DNA from: Streptomyces sp. TG1A-60
Lineage (GTDB): Bacteria; Actinomycetota; Actinomycetes; Streptomycetales; Streptomycetaceae
Length of the DNA: 64,000 bases
Reading direction: 5' to 3'
Assembly (NCBI RefSeq): GCF_037201975.1
Contig: NZ_CP147520.1
Coordinates: forward strand, 5,704,001 to 5,768,000
Below are positions 16,119 to 27,100 of the stretch, in pieces; position 1 is the first letter of the stretch, and every line of letters begins with the position of its first letter. The notes beneath the pieces are model-generated. The model made no database searches. It saw nothing but the letters and a program-made list of their open reading frames with translations, and was not told the DNA's origin. A program made the translations under genes and the position numbers.

Positions 16119-17443
16119 GGCAGCTCCAACTCGATCTCGTCGGCGCTGTCGGCTGCCGCGTTGCGCTCGACCTCGCTCAGCTCGATGGTGTTCACCGTCA
16201 GCGCGTAGTGCTGGCGCGGGTCGAAGTCGTCGAATTCGTCGACCCGGTCCAGTACGTCCGCGACAAGCTTGCGCAGGAACAATCGTGGGGCGATCCCGGC
16301 CCGCCCGCCGAGCCTGCCTGTCATGGCGGTGGCCAACTCGGCGACGTACGCATCGTCGACCCGTGCGGCGATGCGCTCAGGGTTCTTGGCTGCGCCCGCG
16401 TACAAGTCCCTTACAGAACAGCCGAGTTCGCCGAGTCGCACGAGGTCGAAGCCGGTCAGTCGCAGCTGGACCGCCCGCGGCGAATCGAAGCGCGGATCGG
16501 TCGAGAAGTCAGTCGCCAGCCGCTGCGCGAGCGGCGGGAGCCGCTGTACGCCCTGCTGTCCGTCATAGAAGGCGGGGGTGCCGGTGATCACCAGGAAGAG
16601 TCCGGGGAAGCGGCCTGCGTCGATCTCGTCGAGAAGCTGACGCAGTGCGTTCAGCCCTTTCTCCCGTACGTCCCCCCGGACCCGTTGCAAGGTCTCGATC
16701 TCGTCCAGGACCACCAAGAGCCCGGGATGGCCGCAGTCCTTCAATACGGTGAGCAGCCCCTGGAGGAAGCCGAGCGCCGCGAAGTGGTCCAGGTCTCCGC
16801 GTACCCCTGCGGTCCGTCGTGCGGAGGCCGCCACCGACTTCTGGCCGCCGAGCCAGGCGATCACAGCCTCGGCGGTCGCTGAATCCCCGGCAAGCGTGGC
16901 CTTGCGGTAGCCGCGCAGAGCCGCTGAGAACGCCGGCGTGGTCTGGGCGACCGCGCGCAGTCGCGCCTCCAGCAGGTCCTCGACAGCAGCCTCCAACGCC
17001 TCGTCGTCCTCGGCGAGTTCGGGATGCGCCTCGTCCACCTCCTGCTCAAGGGTGTAGAACCATCCGTCGACCACCGAGCGCAGCGCGCTGGCCGGTTCGG
17101 TCGCGGTGGTCAGCCGCTCGGTGAGCCGGCGGTAGACGGTCTCCAGCTTGTGCAGCGGGGTCTCCGTCTCAGAGATCTGGATCTCGGCGGTGGCGAGCCC
17201 GGCCCGCTTGGCCCGTTCGGCGAGCCAGCGCGCGAAGAAGGTCTTGCCGGACCCGTACTCTCCGCGGATCGCATGGAAGGACGCGCCCCCCGATGCGATC
17301 GTTGTGATCCGCTCATCCAGCGCGGGCGTGAAACGGTCCAGACCGACCGCGAACAGGTCGAGTCCCGACTGCGGCACGGTCCCGCGCCGCAGCGCGTCGA
17401 TGACCTCGCGGCGGCGGGCCGCGCTGACGGATGCGGCGCTCAC
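16115..17443 (-). CDS. brxD: BrxD, BREX type 2 ATP-binding protein (DUF2791)
   Basis: The product has 442 residues. The P-loop GEYGSGKT is at 61-68, with Walker B LLVVLDEIETLQRV about residue 245 and sensor region FLVITGTPAFYDG. It belongs to the DUF2791/BrxD AAA+ family found only with the type 2 (and 3) BREX helicase genes. The biochemical role is unsettled; it probably works with BrxHI in the defence complex. It overlaps pglZ and brxHI by four bases each. Confidence 0.9.
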   Translation of the reverse strand: MSAASVSAARRREVIDALRRGTVPQSGLDLFAVGLDRFTPALDERITTIASGGASFHAIRGEYGSGKTFFARWLAERAKRAGLATAEIQISETETPLHKLETVYRRLTERLTTATEPASALRSVVDGWFYTLEQEVDEAHPELAEDDEALEAAVEDLLEARLRAVAQTTPAFSAALRGYRKATLAGDSATAEAVIAWLGGQKSVAASARRTAGVRGDLDHFAALGFLQGLLTVLKDCGHPGLLVVLDEIETLQRVRGDVREKGLNALRQLLDEIDAGRFPGLFLVITGTPAFYDGQQGVQRLPPLAQRLATDFSTDPRFDSPRAVQLRLTGFDLVRLGELGCSVRDLYAGAAKNPERIAARVDDAYVAELATAMTGRLGGRAGIAPRLFLRKLVADVLDRVDEFDDFDPRQHYALTVNTIELSEVERNAAADSADEIELELP

Positions 17444-20208
17444 ACGCTCTCCTCGGACAGCTCGAACTGCTCGCGCAGCGTCTCACGGTTGAGCCGGACC
17501 CTGGTCCGGGAGTCGATCAGGCTGATGACCTCGTAGCCCTCGATGTTCAACAGCCGGGTCAGCACGGTCACAAGGCCCTCGGGACGGGTGTTCGTACGGC
17601 CACCCGAGCCGATGGCGGCCGCGGCGACCGCCGCGAGCGAGAGCGTGCCGCCTGCGTGGTCGAGCGCGTCGATGACGGCGGCCACCACCTTGTGCTCCGG
17701 CGGCTTGCGGACGAACTTGCGCTGATGCTTGTAGATCGTGGTGCCGACGATCTGCTGGCCGAGGGTGAGCACGGTCGGTTCCGCCGGTGGGGCGGCGGGC
17801 ACCTCGACCGCGTCGTCTGCGAACAGCTCGCCCTCCTGCGGCCGTGGTTTCGGCTTGGCCTTCGCTGCCCTCTTCGCCGGCTTGACGGGGGCGGGTACGG
17901 GTGCGGACGCGGCCTCCGCCTCCCACCACGACGGCTGTACGGACTCGCGTGGCAGCTCGCTCCACCCCGCGGGTGCCAGCTCGGCCGACGGTGCCAGGAC
18001 CAGCACCGGTACCGTCATCTCGGCGAGCGCAGCACCGCCGTGGTACCCGGCCTTGCGCGGGGAGTAGCGGATCTCCTCCGACCAGGGCACGGTGACCCGG
18101 CCACCGTTCTCCAGCACCCGAGGCCCGGCAAGCGCGACCTCGCCTTCACCGGCCACCGTCCCCGTACGCCAGCGGGCCGACTCCACACCCTCGACGGCCA
18201 GCGGCCCGACCTCGACGCCTGTCCGGTCCAGCACATGCCCGTGGTCGGACACCAGTACCACCGGACGCCCTTGCCCACGCGCGGAGTTGAGGAGCTCGGC
18301 GAGGTACTTCACCCGGCTCACCGACCAGTCGGCGAGTGAGCTCTGCTGCCCGTGATCGAGACTCTCGTCGATCGTGTTCAGTACGACACCGACCACGTCG
18401 TCCGAGGCGATCGCCGCGACCAGTCGTGCGTCGATCAGCTGCCCGGCCGGCCCGGGGATCTCGCTCTTGTGGAAGAGGACCGCCGGGCGCTTGTGCTGCT
18501 TCCAGAAGGCGGCGAACCCCTCCTTCTCCACGCTCTGCCCGCCCGACACCGGCCGTCCGCACAGCAGCGTCGCCCGGCTGATCACCGTCACCGAAGGGAT
18601 CATCGCGACAGCGGCGGCCCGCCGCCCTTCACTGCAGAGTTCGCTCCAGCGCCCCGCACCGGTCAGCTCCTCGCCGAGCTGCGCCACGACCGCGCTGCTC
18701 ATCCCGTCCAGCACGAGGACCAGCGGCGGTCGCTGCTTCGCCAGCGGCACTGCGACCTTCAGCAGGACGTCCTCGATGGGCAGCGCCCCACCGGGCTGTG
18801 CGGCGGTGGCGTGCTGGACCCACGGCCCGAGCTGGGCCGCGAAAGCCTCGTCGAGCAGGGCCCGCCGCCGTCGCGCCGCATCGTGCACCGTGCGATACGC
18901 CTGCGCCAGAGCGGGCTCGGCCTCTCCGTCCCCCACCCACAGCTGCGCCAGGGCCCGGTCCACCCACCCCCAGTCGGCGACATGCGCGCGCACAGCCTGG
19001 CCGACCGAGGACACGGCCGGTTCCGGCGCGTCCAGCCAGCGACGCAGCCGTACCGCCATGCGCGCGAGCTCGACCCGCTTCGGGTAGAGGACGGCGGCGA
19101 GTTGATGCTCCGCCACATGTTCCCAGGCGGCCTGAGCGGCCTGAGGCCCTTCGGACAGGGCGTCGGCCAGCCGGTGCAGCCGCGCCTGGAAGCCGGACGG
19201 AAGAAAGGGGTTCCTGGCCAGCGCGGCGGTCAGATGTGCGTTGTCTGCCAGTCGATCAGCCTGGTGCAGCACATCGACAACCCGCTGTCGGGCCTCCTCA
19301 CTCTGTGGCCCCCGGCCCGAGGCCTCGCCGATCCAGCGGGTCAGGGTGCCTTCCACTGCCCGTGCGTAGGCGCGCAGTTCGGAGGGCCGGGATCCCGACC
19401 CGAACACCGAGCCCAGTGCCACAGCCGCGTCGGCCGACGCCGTGTCCTCGGTCATGACGGACGCCAGCACACCCAGTGCGGTGGCTTCGGCCCCCCGTCC
19501 CTGGAGCGCGAGTCGCAGCAGCACGGGCGCAGCCTCTCCCGCGCTTTGCGCCAGCCATTCGGTGATGCCCTGGCGTTCGGCCTCCGACAGCGCGGCGAGG
19601 CGCTCGGGGCCTCCCGGCGTACGGGACCAGGCCAACAATGCGTCGACATCCACCGACGCCCCGTCTTCGAAGACGCCATCGAGCCTGAGCCGCACCCCGA
19701 CCAGCGCACGCATCGCCGCGTCGAGGGTGAGCACGGCCCCGCGCTGCGGCCAGCAGCCCTGAGCGGCATCGGGCTCGGCGTCGATCAGTGCGCCGGGCAA
19801 CCACAGCCACGGGTCGCGCCGCATCCGCGGGTCGAGGTCGGCGGCGCCGAAGAGCTGCTTGACGATATCGGCCTCGTCGACGGCGATGATCTTCGAACGC
19901 ACCATCTCGCCCAGCAGATCGAGACTGATTCGTTCCCCCGGCACATCCGTGGTGACCACCAGCAAGTCGGCGCCCTCGGTGGCCAGATGGGCCTGCCAGG
20001 CGTCGGTGAGTCCGAGTACCGAGGTGGTGTGGGCGACCCGGACCTTGCGCCGTGTCCCGTCGCCGGCCGGCACGCTGAACTCCTCGGGCCCGCTCGCCGC
20101 GTACTTCCCGTGCACCAGCAGCAGCCGCCGCCCCTTGGTGTGGGCAAGGCGGGTGGTGAGCAGCCCGGTGATGACCCGCTGGTCGAGTTCGGGCACGAGG
20201 GCTCCCAT
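17440..20208 (-). CDS. pglZ: PglZ, BREX alkaline-phosphatase-fold protein
   Basis: The product has 922 residues, the usual size for type 2 PglZ. The PglZ core contains LVLVLDGMSSAVVAQLGEEL (metal-ligand Asp), CGRPVSGGQSVEKEGFAAF and VVLVSDHGHVLDR (Asp-His metal site). The Ala/Pro/Lys-rich linker before the last 120 residues (PVPAPVKPAKRAAKAKPKPRP) is typical of Streptomyces homologues. PglZ is required for phage resistance, and in S. coelicolor has been proposed to hold the toxic activity of PglX in check. Its ATG shares one base with the pglY stop (TGATG), so translation is coupled. Confidence 0.92.
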   Translation of the reverse strand: MGALVPELDQRVITGLLTTRLAHTKGRRLLLVHGKYAASGPEEFSVPAGDGTRRKVRVAHTTSVLGLTDAWQAHLATEGADLLVVTTDVPGERISLDLLGEMVRSKIIAVDEADIVKQLFGAADLDPRMRRDPWLWLPGALIDAEPDAAQGCWPQRGAVLTLDAAMRALVGVRLRLDGVFEDGASVDVDALLAWSRTPGGPERLAALSEAERQGITEWLAQSAGEAAPVLLRLALQGRGAEATALGVLASVMTEDTASADAAVALGSVFGSGSRPSELRAYARAVEGTLTRWIGEASGRGPQSEEARQRVVDVLHQADRLADNAHLTAALARNPFLPSGFQARLHRLADALSEGPQAAQAAWEHVAEHQLAAVLYPKRVELARMAVRLRRWLDAPEPAVSSVGQAVRAHVADWGWVDRALAQLWVGDGEAEPALAQAYRTVHDAARRRRALLDEAFAAQLGPWVQHATAAQPGGALPIEDVLLKVAVPLAKQRPPLVLVLDGMSSAVVAQLGEELTGAGRWSELCSEGRRAAAVAMIPSVTVISRATLLCGRPVSGGQSVEKEGFAAFWKQHKRPAVLFHKSEIPGPAGQLIDARLVAAIASDDVVGVVLNTIDESLDHGQQSSLADWSVSRVKYLAELLNSARGQGRPVVLVSDHGHVLDRTGVEVGPLAVEGVESARWRTGTVAGEGEVALAGPRVLENGGRVTVPWSEEIRYSPRKAGYHGGAALAEMTVPVLVLAPSAELAPAGWSELPRESVQPSWWEAEAASAPVPAPVKPAKRAAKAKPKPRPQEGELFADDAVEVPAAPPAEPTVLTLGQQIVGTTIYKHQRKFVRKPPEHKVVAAVIDALDHAGGTLSLAAVAAAAIGSGGRTNTRPEGLVTVLTRLLNIEGYEVISLIDSRTRVRLNRETLREQFELSEESV

Positions 20209-23200
20209 CAGAGATCGCCGCCCGGCAGACTCGACGAGCCGTCACCCTGACCGGCGTGCAGCACCTGCCAGTTGATCTCGATCTCCACGTCCGGATGTGC
20301 GGCGGCGTAGTCGCGAATCTCGTCCTGTACGTCGGCGAGAGCCCGGCTGAGTGCGCTCTCCAGCACGCTCCCGCCCTCCGCGGCCTTCACCCGCCGCGAG
20401 CGACGAGAGGACGCTGTCGCAGTGGTGGGAGGGGAGGGCAGCGGCGGCCGGTCGCCCGTGGTCGGGCTGACATCGCTGGGACCGGTACCGGAACTGGGCG
20501 AGTCCACCTCGGGCTCGACGGCCGGCGGGGGCGGGAGTGACACGGGCGCGACGGTGCTCAGCCGCGCCGCCTCGTTGATCAGAGCCACCGCCTGACTGCG
20601 CGCCCCGCTGAGGACCGGCTTCAGCCTGGTGTCGAACTCGTTCCTCGACGCGGCGTCCGCGATCTCCGCGAGCAGCCGCTCGGACCGGTCGGCGAGGCCG
20701 TCCCCGCGGCCGGTGTACTTCCGCACGCTGTCGATCAGTTCCCAGTCGGTGTCCTCCAGCGCGTCCAGCACCTCCTGGGCCGAGGAGATCACCTTGCCCA
20801 GTTCGAAGTACGTAGTCGCATACGTAGCCGCCGCCAGGTCCCGGGCGAGCGGTGTCGCCTCCGGAGTCTGCTTGATCCGCGCAAGGAGGTCGGCCGCGTC
20901 CCGCACCGACTGCTCGCGTGCGGTCGGCGCCTCGCCGGTGATGCCGAGGGCGGAGCGGTAGCGGACCAGCGCCCGCCGCAGCCCGTTGACGGCACCCTCG
21001 CGCGCCTCCGCCTTGGCGCGGACGTCCGCCGCGAGCGCGTTGACGTTACGGGTGAACAGCACGGTCGGCACGCTCGTTCCGAACAATGCCGCGGCCCGCT
21101 CGTGCGCCCTGGTGTACTCCTCCTCGCTCGGCCGTTCCTGTGCCCGCAGCGCCCAGCCGGGGCCGATCTGGTCCAGCGCCGGCGCCTTGTCGGCCTTGCC
21201 GTTGTAGACCCAGGAACGGTCCGCGAGCAGGGCATAGGTCGCGATCACCAGATTGGAGACCAGTCTGTCCAGCCCCGTCCAGCCTAGCTCGGCGATCCAG
21301 GTGCGGATGTCCTCGACCCCGAAGTCGCCCTTCGCGCCGTGCTTGCCCGCCTGCTGGTCGATGTGCCGGCGCCAGTCCGTGGAGACGTTCAGCGGCCCGT
21401 CGTGCACCTCGCCCAGCTCCAGCGGATGCACGATCCGTGCCACATCGCCCAGCTCGCGGCTGTCGACGACGGCCCGGCGCGAGCTGTCGTCCATGGCCTT
21501 GACGATCCAGCCGTACGCCATCTTGAACTTCGCGGCGGTGACCGGCTTGCGGCTCTCCTGACGGTCGAAGTTCGGGTGCTTGGGATACATCGCGTCCAGC
21601 AGACCGTCGGCGAGTTTCAGCAGGTTGTACTCGAAGGCTCCGCCGCCTTGGAGCTGCGGGGTGTGCCCGGCGTACAGCGCGTGGACGTGCTTGCCCTCGG
21701 TGACCTGGGCGCCCAGGTCGCTCTCGTTGGCCTTCGCGATCCCGTACGCCTGCTGCAGCACCTGCCCCAGCTGCGCGACGAGCGTCTCGCGCTGCGCCTC
21801 CAGCTGATGCCGCACCCGCACCTGGTCGTCGGAGCCCAGATGGGTCGCGAAGTCCTTCAACCGGTCGCGGTCCAGCAGGTAGTTGATCTTCAGTAGGCGG
21901 CCGAGCTGGGTACCCCGCTGGCCGGAGACGAAGGACGGCAGCCAGACGACGGTCGCCGCGTCCGGCTTCTCCCGCTGCAGGCGGTAGACCCGGTTCTCGT
22001 CCGCGCTGGGTGTGCCCTTCTCATCCTCGTCGAAGGGGTAGTCGATGACGAAGCGGATCCGGTCAGGGGTGGACGGCTCGAACTGCGCGTCGGGCAGGAT
22101 CTGCGGATCGCGTACGTTCTCGAAGACGAACTCCGCGGTCCGGCGCGTTCCGTGCCAGACGATCTCACGGTCGGCGACGAGCGTACCGTTGTCGGCGATC
22201 TTCAACTCCCGCCACAGCCAGTCCTGCACCCACCGCTTGCGTGCCCCGAGGGTGTCCTTCTCGCCGACGCTGTCCAGGATCGGCTCCACATCCAGATCGG
22301 ACAGATGCAGCGTGAACACCGGGTCCAGATCATGGCCGTCGCTGCGCAGCTCGCCGGGGAACTGAGCCTGGAGCTCCTGCATCCGCCTGACCACGATCCG
22401 GTCCTCCTGACCGGTGCGCGAGCGGATCGACCCATGGTTGAGCGCGTTCAACCGCGGCCCGGTCAGCCGGGCGAGAGCCGGCACCTCGGGTGCGAGATAG
22501 GCGAGCAGCATCGTCTTGACGAAGCGTTCGTCGGCCTTGTACTTGGCGTCCTCGGCAGACCCGTACTTCTGCAGCAGGTGGTCCTTCACCTTGTCGTGGA
22601 AGCGGGTCGCCGCCTCGGCCTCGCTGCGCAGCCGGTCGGTGAACGCCTCGCCCATTCCCTCGGCCAGTACGTCCCACAGGTCGCCCAGCGGGATCAGCTC
22701 GCCGACCAACATGTCCTCGCGCCGCTGGTAGAGCATCTGCTGGAGCAGCTTGAGACCGGTGCGCTCGCGCTGGAGCGCGCCGGAGAGGGCCACCAGGACG
22801 TTGAGCAGGACGGGCGAGACGGGGTAGAGCGCCTTGAAGTCCTTCCAGTCGGCGTGGGTGACGCCGTTGGCGTCGAGGAGTACGTCGCGTACCGACTGGT
22901 TCGAGGTCTCGATCCGGGCGAAGGCCGCTTCGAGGGCGGCTTTCGCGGCGTCGTCCTTGGGCTTGAGGACGCGTTCCTTGATGATCTCCGGGAGGTTGCG
23001 GTCCTCCAGGCTGATCGGGTCGATGCGCCCCGCCAGGTACTTGACCTGCTGTTCGAGGTTCTTCGCCTCGGCGCCGACCGCGTCCGAACCGATCAGCTCG
23101 GACAGGTCGCGCTGGCGGGAGATGAAGGAGACCACCGGCAGGGCACGGCCGCCCGTGCCGGACTCGATCAGCTTGACCAGCTTGTTGACCTCGTCGTTGA

Positions 23201-24128
23201 CGAAGGTCCGCTCACGCAGATGCGCCTGGAGCCAGAGAATCAGCTCGTCGAGGAAGAGGATCAGACCGTCGTAGCCGAGGGACTTGGCGTGCCGGCTGAT
23301 GATGTCCAGGCCGTTCTCGAGCGGCAGGAAGGCGTTCTTCGCGCCGAGAGCGCCACGGGAGTACGAGGAGTACGGGCCCGACAGCAGCGCGGACGCCAGC
23401 CACTCGCGGACCTTCGGGTCGGGGGAGGGGGCCAGAGCCTGGTTGAGGAGGGCCGGGGTCCAGACCTTCGGGGCCTCCTTGACGTCGAGGTCGACCAGGT
23501 CGGCCTCGTCGTCGGCTGTGGTTGCGGCCTGCTGGGCGGGTGCCTTCTCCTCTGTCGGCAGAGCGGGGTTGCCGAGCCAGCGGACGAACTGCTCGTCGTC
23601 GGCGAAGAACTCCCGCTGTCGGCGGGCGTCGTCGAACATCGCGTCAGCCCGGTAGACCGGCGGTACCGGCGCGTCCGGGTGCAGCTGCCGGACCGTGCGT
23701 ACGTAGCCGCCGAGGATCGCCGAGTCGAGGTCGGTCGCGCCGACCAGGTGGAACGGCACCATCAGGAACTTCCGGTCCCGCAGCCAGGCGTCGTGGTCCG
23801 CGATGACCGGCTGGAGCTTCGGCTTGGCACGGGCGGCCGGGTCGTTGGAGAGGATCGCGTGCAGCACGGTCATGAAGTGGCTCTTGCCGGACCCGAAGGA
23901 GCCGTGCAGATAAGCGGCGTTGGATGACCCCGCCCGCACCGACGCCTCGACGATCTTCAGGGCCCGGCGGAGCGCCTGCTCCAACTGCGGGGTGACCACG
24001 TACTCGCCCACGCGCTTGGCGGTCTCGTCGAAGCCACCGGACAGCTCGATCTTGAACGACCCGGCGAGGACATCCTTGGACAGGTCCAGTACGTCCCTGA
24101 GGTAGAGGTCGCCGTTGCCGCTACTCAT
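20208..24128 (-). CDS. pglY: PglY, BREX large P-loop ATPase (BrxC/PglY family)
   Basis: The product has 1306 residues. The N-terminal P-loop GSFGSGKS is at 76-83 (AAYLHGSFGSGKSHFM), with Walker B YDGLILFLDELILWLQ near residue 295 and the BREX-type arginine region VVSFISRQRDLSELIG. The C-terminal part has coiled-coil and Ser/Thr/Pro-rich linker segments. PglY/BrxC is an essential ATPase of all BREX types and is needed for resistance. It overlaps pglX by eight bases and pglZ by one. Confidence 0.92.
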   Translation of the reverse strand: MSSGNGDLYLRDVLDLSKDVLAGSFKIELSGGFDETAKRVGEYVVTPQLEQALRRALKIVEASVRAGSSNAAYLHGSFGSGKSHFMTVLHAILSNDPAARAKPKLQPVIADHDAWLRDRKFLMVPFHLVGATDLDSAILGGYVRTVRQLHPDAPVPPVYRADAMFDDARRQREFFADDEQFVRWLGNPALPTEEKAPAQQAATTADDEADLVDLDVKEAPKVWTPALLNQALAPSPDPKVREWLASALLSGPYSSYSRGALGAKNAFLPLENGLDIISRHAKSLGYDGLILFLDELILWLQAHLRERTFVNDEVNKLVKLIESGTGGRALPVVSFISRQRDLSELIGSDAVGAEAKNLEQQVKYLAGRIDPISLEDRNLPEIIKERVLKPKDDAAKAALEAAFARIETSNQSVRDVLLDANGVTHADWKDFKALYPVSPVLLNVLVALSGALQRERTGLKLLQQMLYQRREDMLVGELIPLGDLWDVLAEGMGEAFTDRLRSEAEAATRFHDKVKDHLLQKYGSAEDAKYKADERFVKTMLLAYLAPEVPALARLTGPRLNALNHGSIRSRTGQEDRIVVRRMQELQAQFPGELRSDGHDLDPVFTLHLSDLDVEPILDSVGEKDTLGARKRWVQDWLWRELKIADNGTLVADREIVWHGTRRTAEFVFENVRDPQILPDAQFEPSTPDRIRFVIDYPFDEDEKGTPSADENRVYRLQREKPDAATVVWLPSFVSGQRGTQLGRLLKINYLLDRDRLKDFATHLGSDDQVRVRHQLEAQRETLVAQLGQVLQQAYGIAKANESDLGAQVTEGKHVHALYAGHTPQLQGGGAFEYNLLKLADGLLDAMYPKHPNFDRQESRKPVTAAKFKMAYGWIVKAMDDSSRRAVVDSRELGDVARIVHPLELGEVHDGPLNVSTDWRRHIDQQAGKHGAKGDFGVEDIRTWIAELGWTGLDRLVSNLVIATYALLADRSWVYNGKADKAPALDQIGPGWALRAQERPSEEEYTRAHERAAALFGTSVPTVLFTRNVNALAADVRAKAEAREGAVNGLRRALVRYRSALGITGEAPTAREQSVRDAADLLARIKQTPEATPLARDLAAATYATTYFELGKVISSAQEVLDALEDTDWELIDSVRKYTGRGDGLADRSERLLAEIADAASRNEFDTRLKPVLSGARSQAVALINEAARLSTVAPVSLPPPPAVEPEVDSPSSGTGPSDVSPTTGDRPPLPSPPTTATASSRRSRRVKAAEGGSVLESALSRALADVQDEIRDYAAAHPDVEIEINWQVLHAGQGDGSSSLPGGDL

Positions 24129-27100
24129 CGTCTTCCACCGTTTCCGTTGTGATCGCCGTCTGCTTCTGCTTCGTCTTCGCTGCCGTGGCTGTCGCCGCCT
24201 TGCGTGCTCGGGTCTTCTTCACCGGACGCCATTCGGTGAGCGCGGCCGGGGTGAGCTGTGCGCTCGCCAACTCCCCGTCCAGAAAGCTCTGGAACTCCTC
24301 GGCGGCCGACTCCTCACCCCACTCCTCATCGACCTCCCCGAACCACTGCCGTAGCCACGGCATGAGCTCCACGATTCCGGAGAGCAGCGGTACGAGCCGC
24401 TCGGTCGGCCAGTCCTGCTGCTTGCGGCGATCGCTGACGAGGTTCAGCAGGGCGGTCGCCTGGTCGCGCTGGTCCCAGCCTGCCCAGCCGAGGAGGAGGG
24501 TCGGGTCGGAGTCGGGGTTCGCGTCCGGGTAGGACACGAAGCGTTCCTTGGGCACGTCGAGCTTGCCCCGGTTCGACCAGTAGGACTGCTTGGTGAAGTC
24601 CGCGGAGGTGTACTTCGGCGGTACGGCGATGTCGAGCCGCTCCCCGGTGCGGTCCTCCTCACGCTGCTGCTCCCACACGTTCTCCCACTGCGCGCGCTTG
24701 CGCAGGCCGGTGTCCTTGTAGCGGTACGCGGCGAGGTAGGGGACGTGCTCGGCGTCGACCACGTCGGCCAGGACCTGGGTGAGGGAGAGGTTCGGCTTGC
24801 CGAGGTGGGTCGCGTAGAGGCGTGCGGTGTTGAGGATCGCGTCCGCGTCGGGACGCTTCTCCAGCTCGTCGGCGAGCTGGCCGACGGTGAGGGTACGGGG
24901 CTGCTCGAAGTCGTTGAGGATGTGGAACCAGAGAGCCTTGTCCTCGCACCGGTCCAGCAGCCAGGTCCGCAGGGCGGCCTTCTCGCGCTTCTCCCAGGGG
25001 TCGGTGGCCCAGCGCCGCTTGCACTCGGGGCGCTCGATGAGCGCGAGGTCGCGGCGGGCGGAGATGGTGTCGATACGGGCCTGCACGATGTCCCGGTACC
25101 AGTCCGGCCAGCGGGTTGGGATCTCGGTGACGGGGGTGGATCCGTGGCGGTCGAACCAGGCGGTCTCCACCTCCCCGGCGGCTTGCTTGCGCGCCAGCAC
25201 GATCTCGAACGCCCGCTCCCCGAGCTTGACTCGGGGGATGGTGGTGGGCGCGGGGGAGGGGGCGGTCAGGCGGGCCTTCTCAGCGTCGGTGAGGAGGTCG
25301 TAGGAGTGGTAGACCTCCCAGTCGAGCTCCTCCTGGAGGGCGATCATGCGCTGGCGGGTACGGGTCCAGGCGGTGTGGGCGGCGTCGAGACGGGCGCGGG
25401 TGGGCGGAGTCTCTGCTCCGCAGACGGCGGAGGGCTCGTGGGCGGCGAGTTCCTGGGCGAGGGCGTCGAGGGAGCGGCTGAGAGGGAGGGGGAGGTCGGA
25501 GGGGAGGGGGAATTCCTTGAGCTTGGTTCCGGTGAACTCGTAGCGCTCAATCCAGGGCTCCGGACTCCACCGATTGCCACCCCCACTAGAGTTGTCGGCG
25601 CCGCCCTTCGGCTGGCTGACCTGCTTGAGCCAGAAGCACGCCGACGACGAGTTGAGGATCCCTAGAAGTGAGATTGGTTCACCGATGTATTTTTCCTTTT
25701 GGAATTGAACTACCGGCGCGTGCTGGTTGTGCAACACGGAGCTCCCGCTAAGGGAGAAATGATTGTGTGTCGCCACGCAAGAGAAGGTAATGAGAGCGTC
25801 ATTCGCTTTGACGGTATTTGACAGCATGGCATATTCGTTCCATGCCATGTCTCTCTCTTCGCGCGTTTTGCCGAAGACCAGGCCGTTCCGCAGCTCGGTC
25901 CTGCACGGCCAGTACGCTGGTGATGTGCGCAGGCGCTCTGCCTCGACACGCTCCGAGTAGGGCCACAATGCATATCGAGTGGATGCCGACCAGTCTCGAA
26001 TGTTATCGCCTGCAGAAATTTCCTTGAACGGTGCCGACTCTGCAGCCCATTGGAGGGTCGGTCGATCGGCCATGAAGGCGTCATTGTTTCCGAGGATGGC
26101 GTGAACCTTCACCGAAATGCCCTCTCGGGAATCCAGCGGATGGGTGTCGCGAATTAGGATGGACATTAGGCTGCTCGCGCCGCCGCCCGAAAGACTCCAT
26201 GGGTAGGATGAAAAGTTCATGCGATGGGAATCGGTAGAGCTAATCCATTCAGATTCGCTGTCGGATTCGCCAATCTGTTTGACAATCGCGGCCCATACAA
26301 ATCCCTTCTCGGCAACTTGAGGCTGCGTCGGCTCCCCCCGAACCCCCAGCACCGCCCGAATCGGCTCTTCCGGACGCGGCACATAATTCCGCCCCACCAG
26401 AATCACCGTTGGCGTCCCATGCCCCGGAATGTACGCCCCCGACGTGTCGATGACATGCGTCAGGTGGACCTTCAGCCGGAAGAACTTCTCGATTAGCTTC
26501 TTGCCGAACTCCCGCTTCATGAAGGAGTTCGCCGTGATCTGCCCGACGTACCCCGCGTCCCGCTCCGACCCCGAGGTCCGCACCGCCAGCTGGAACAGCC
26601 GCTCGGCGAACGGCACCGACAGCGCGTACTTGCCCGAGCAGGACTCGTACACCCGGTAGTTCAGGTTCTCCTGCTTGTCCTTGACCGTGATGTACGGCGG
26701 GTTCCCGACCACCACGTGGTACGTGTCCCGCGTCAGCAGGTCGCACCGTTGCGCGTAGTCCTCGATGTCCTCGGTCCGGTAGTGGAAGACCTCCTGGGAG
26801 GAGAACAGGTCCTCACTCTCGCGCTTCGGCGCCCCGCGACCGTGCAGCAGGGAATCCCCCACCGCGATATTGATCGGGAACTCCCCCAGCGCATCCAGCC
26901 GCCGCTTCTCCGGCACTTCCTCGGCCGCCTTCAACACTGCCACCAGCAGCCGGAACCGGGCCACCGCCACCGCGAACGGGTTCTTGTCGCAGCCGTGGAC
27001 CGCATCCAGCGCGCGCCGGATCAGGGTCCAGTCGTCCGCCGCCTTGTCCATGTCCCGCCACTTCGCCAGCAGCCGCTCGAACATCCCCAGCAAGAAGTGC

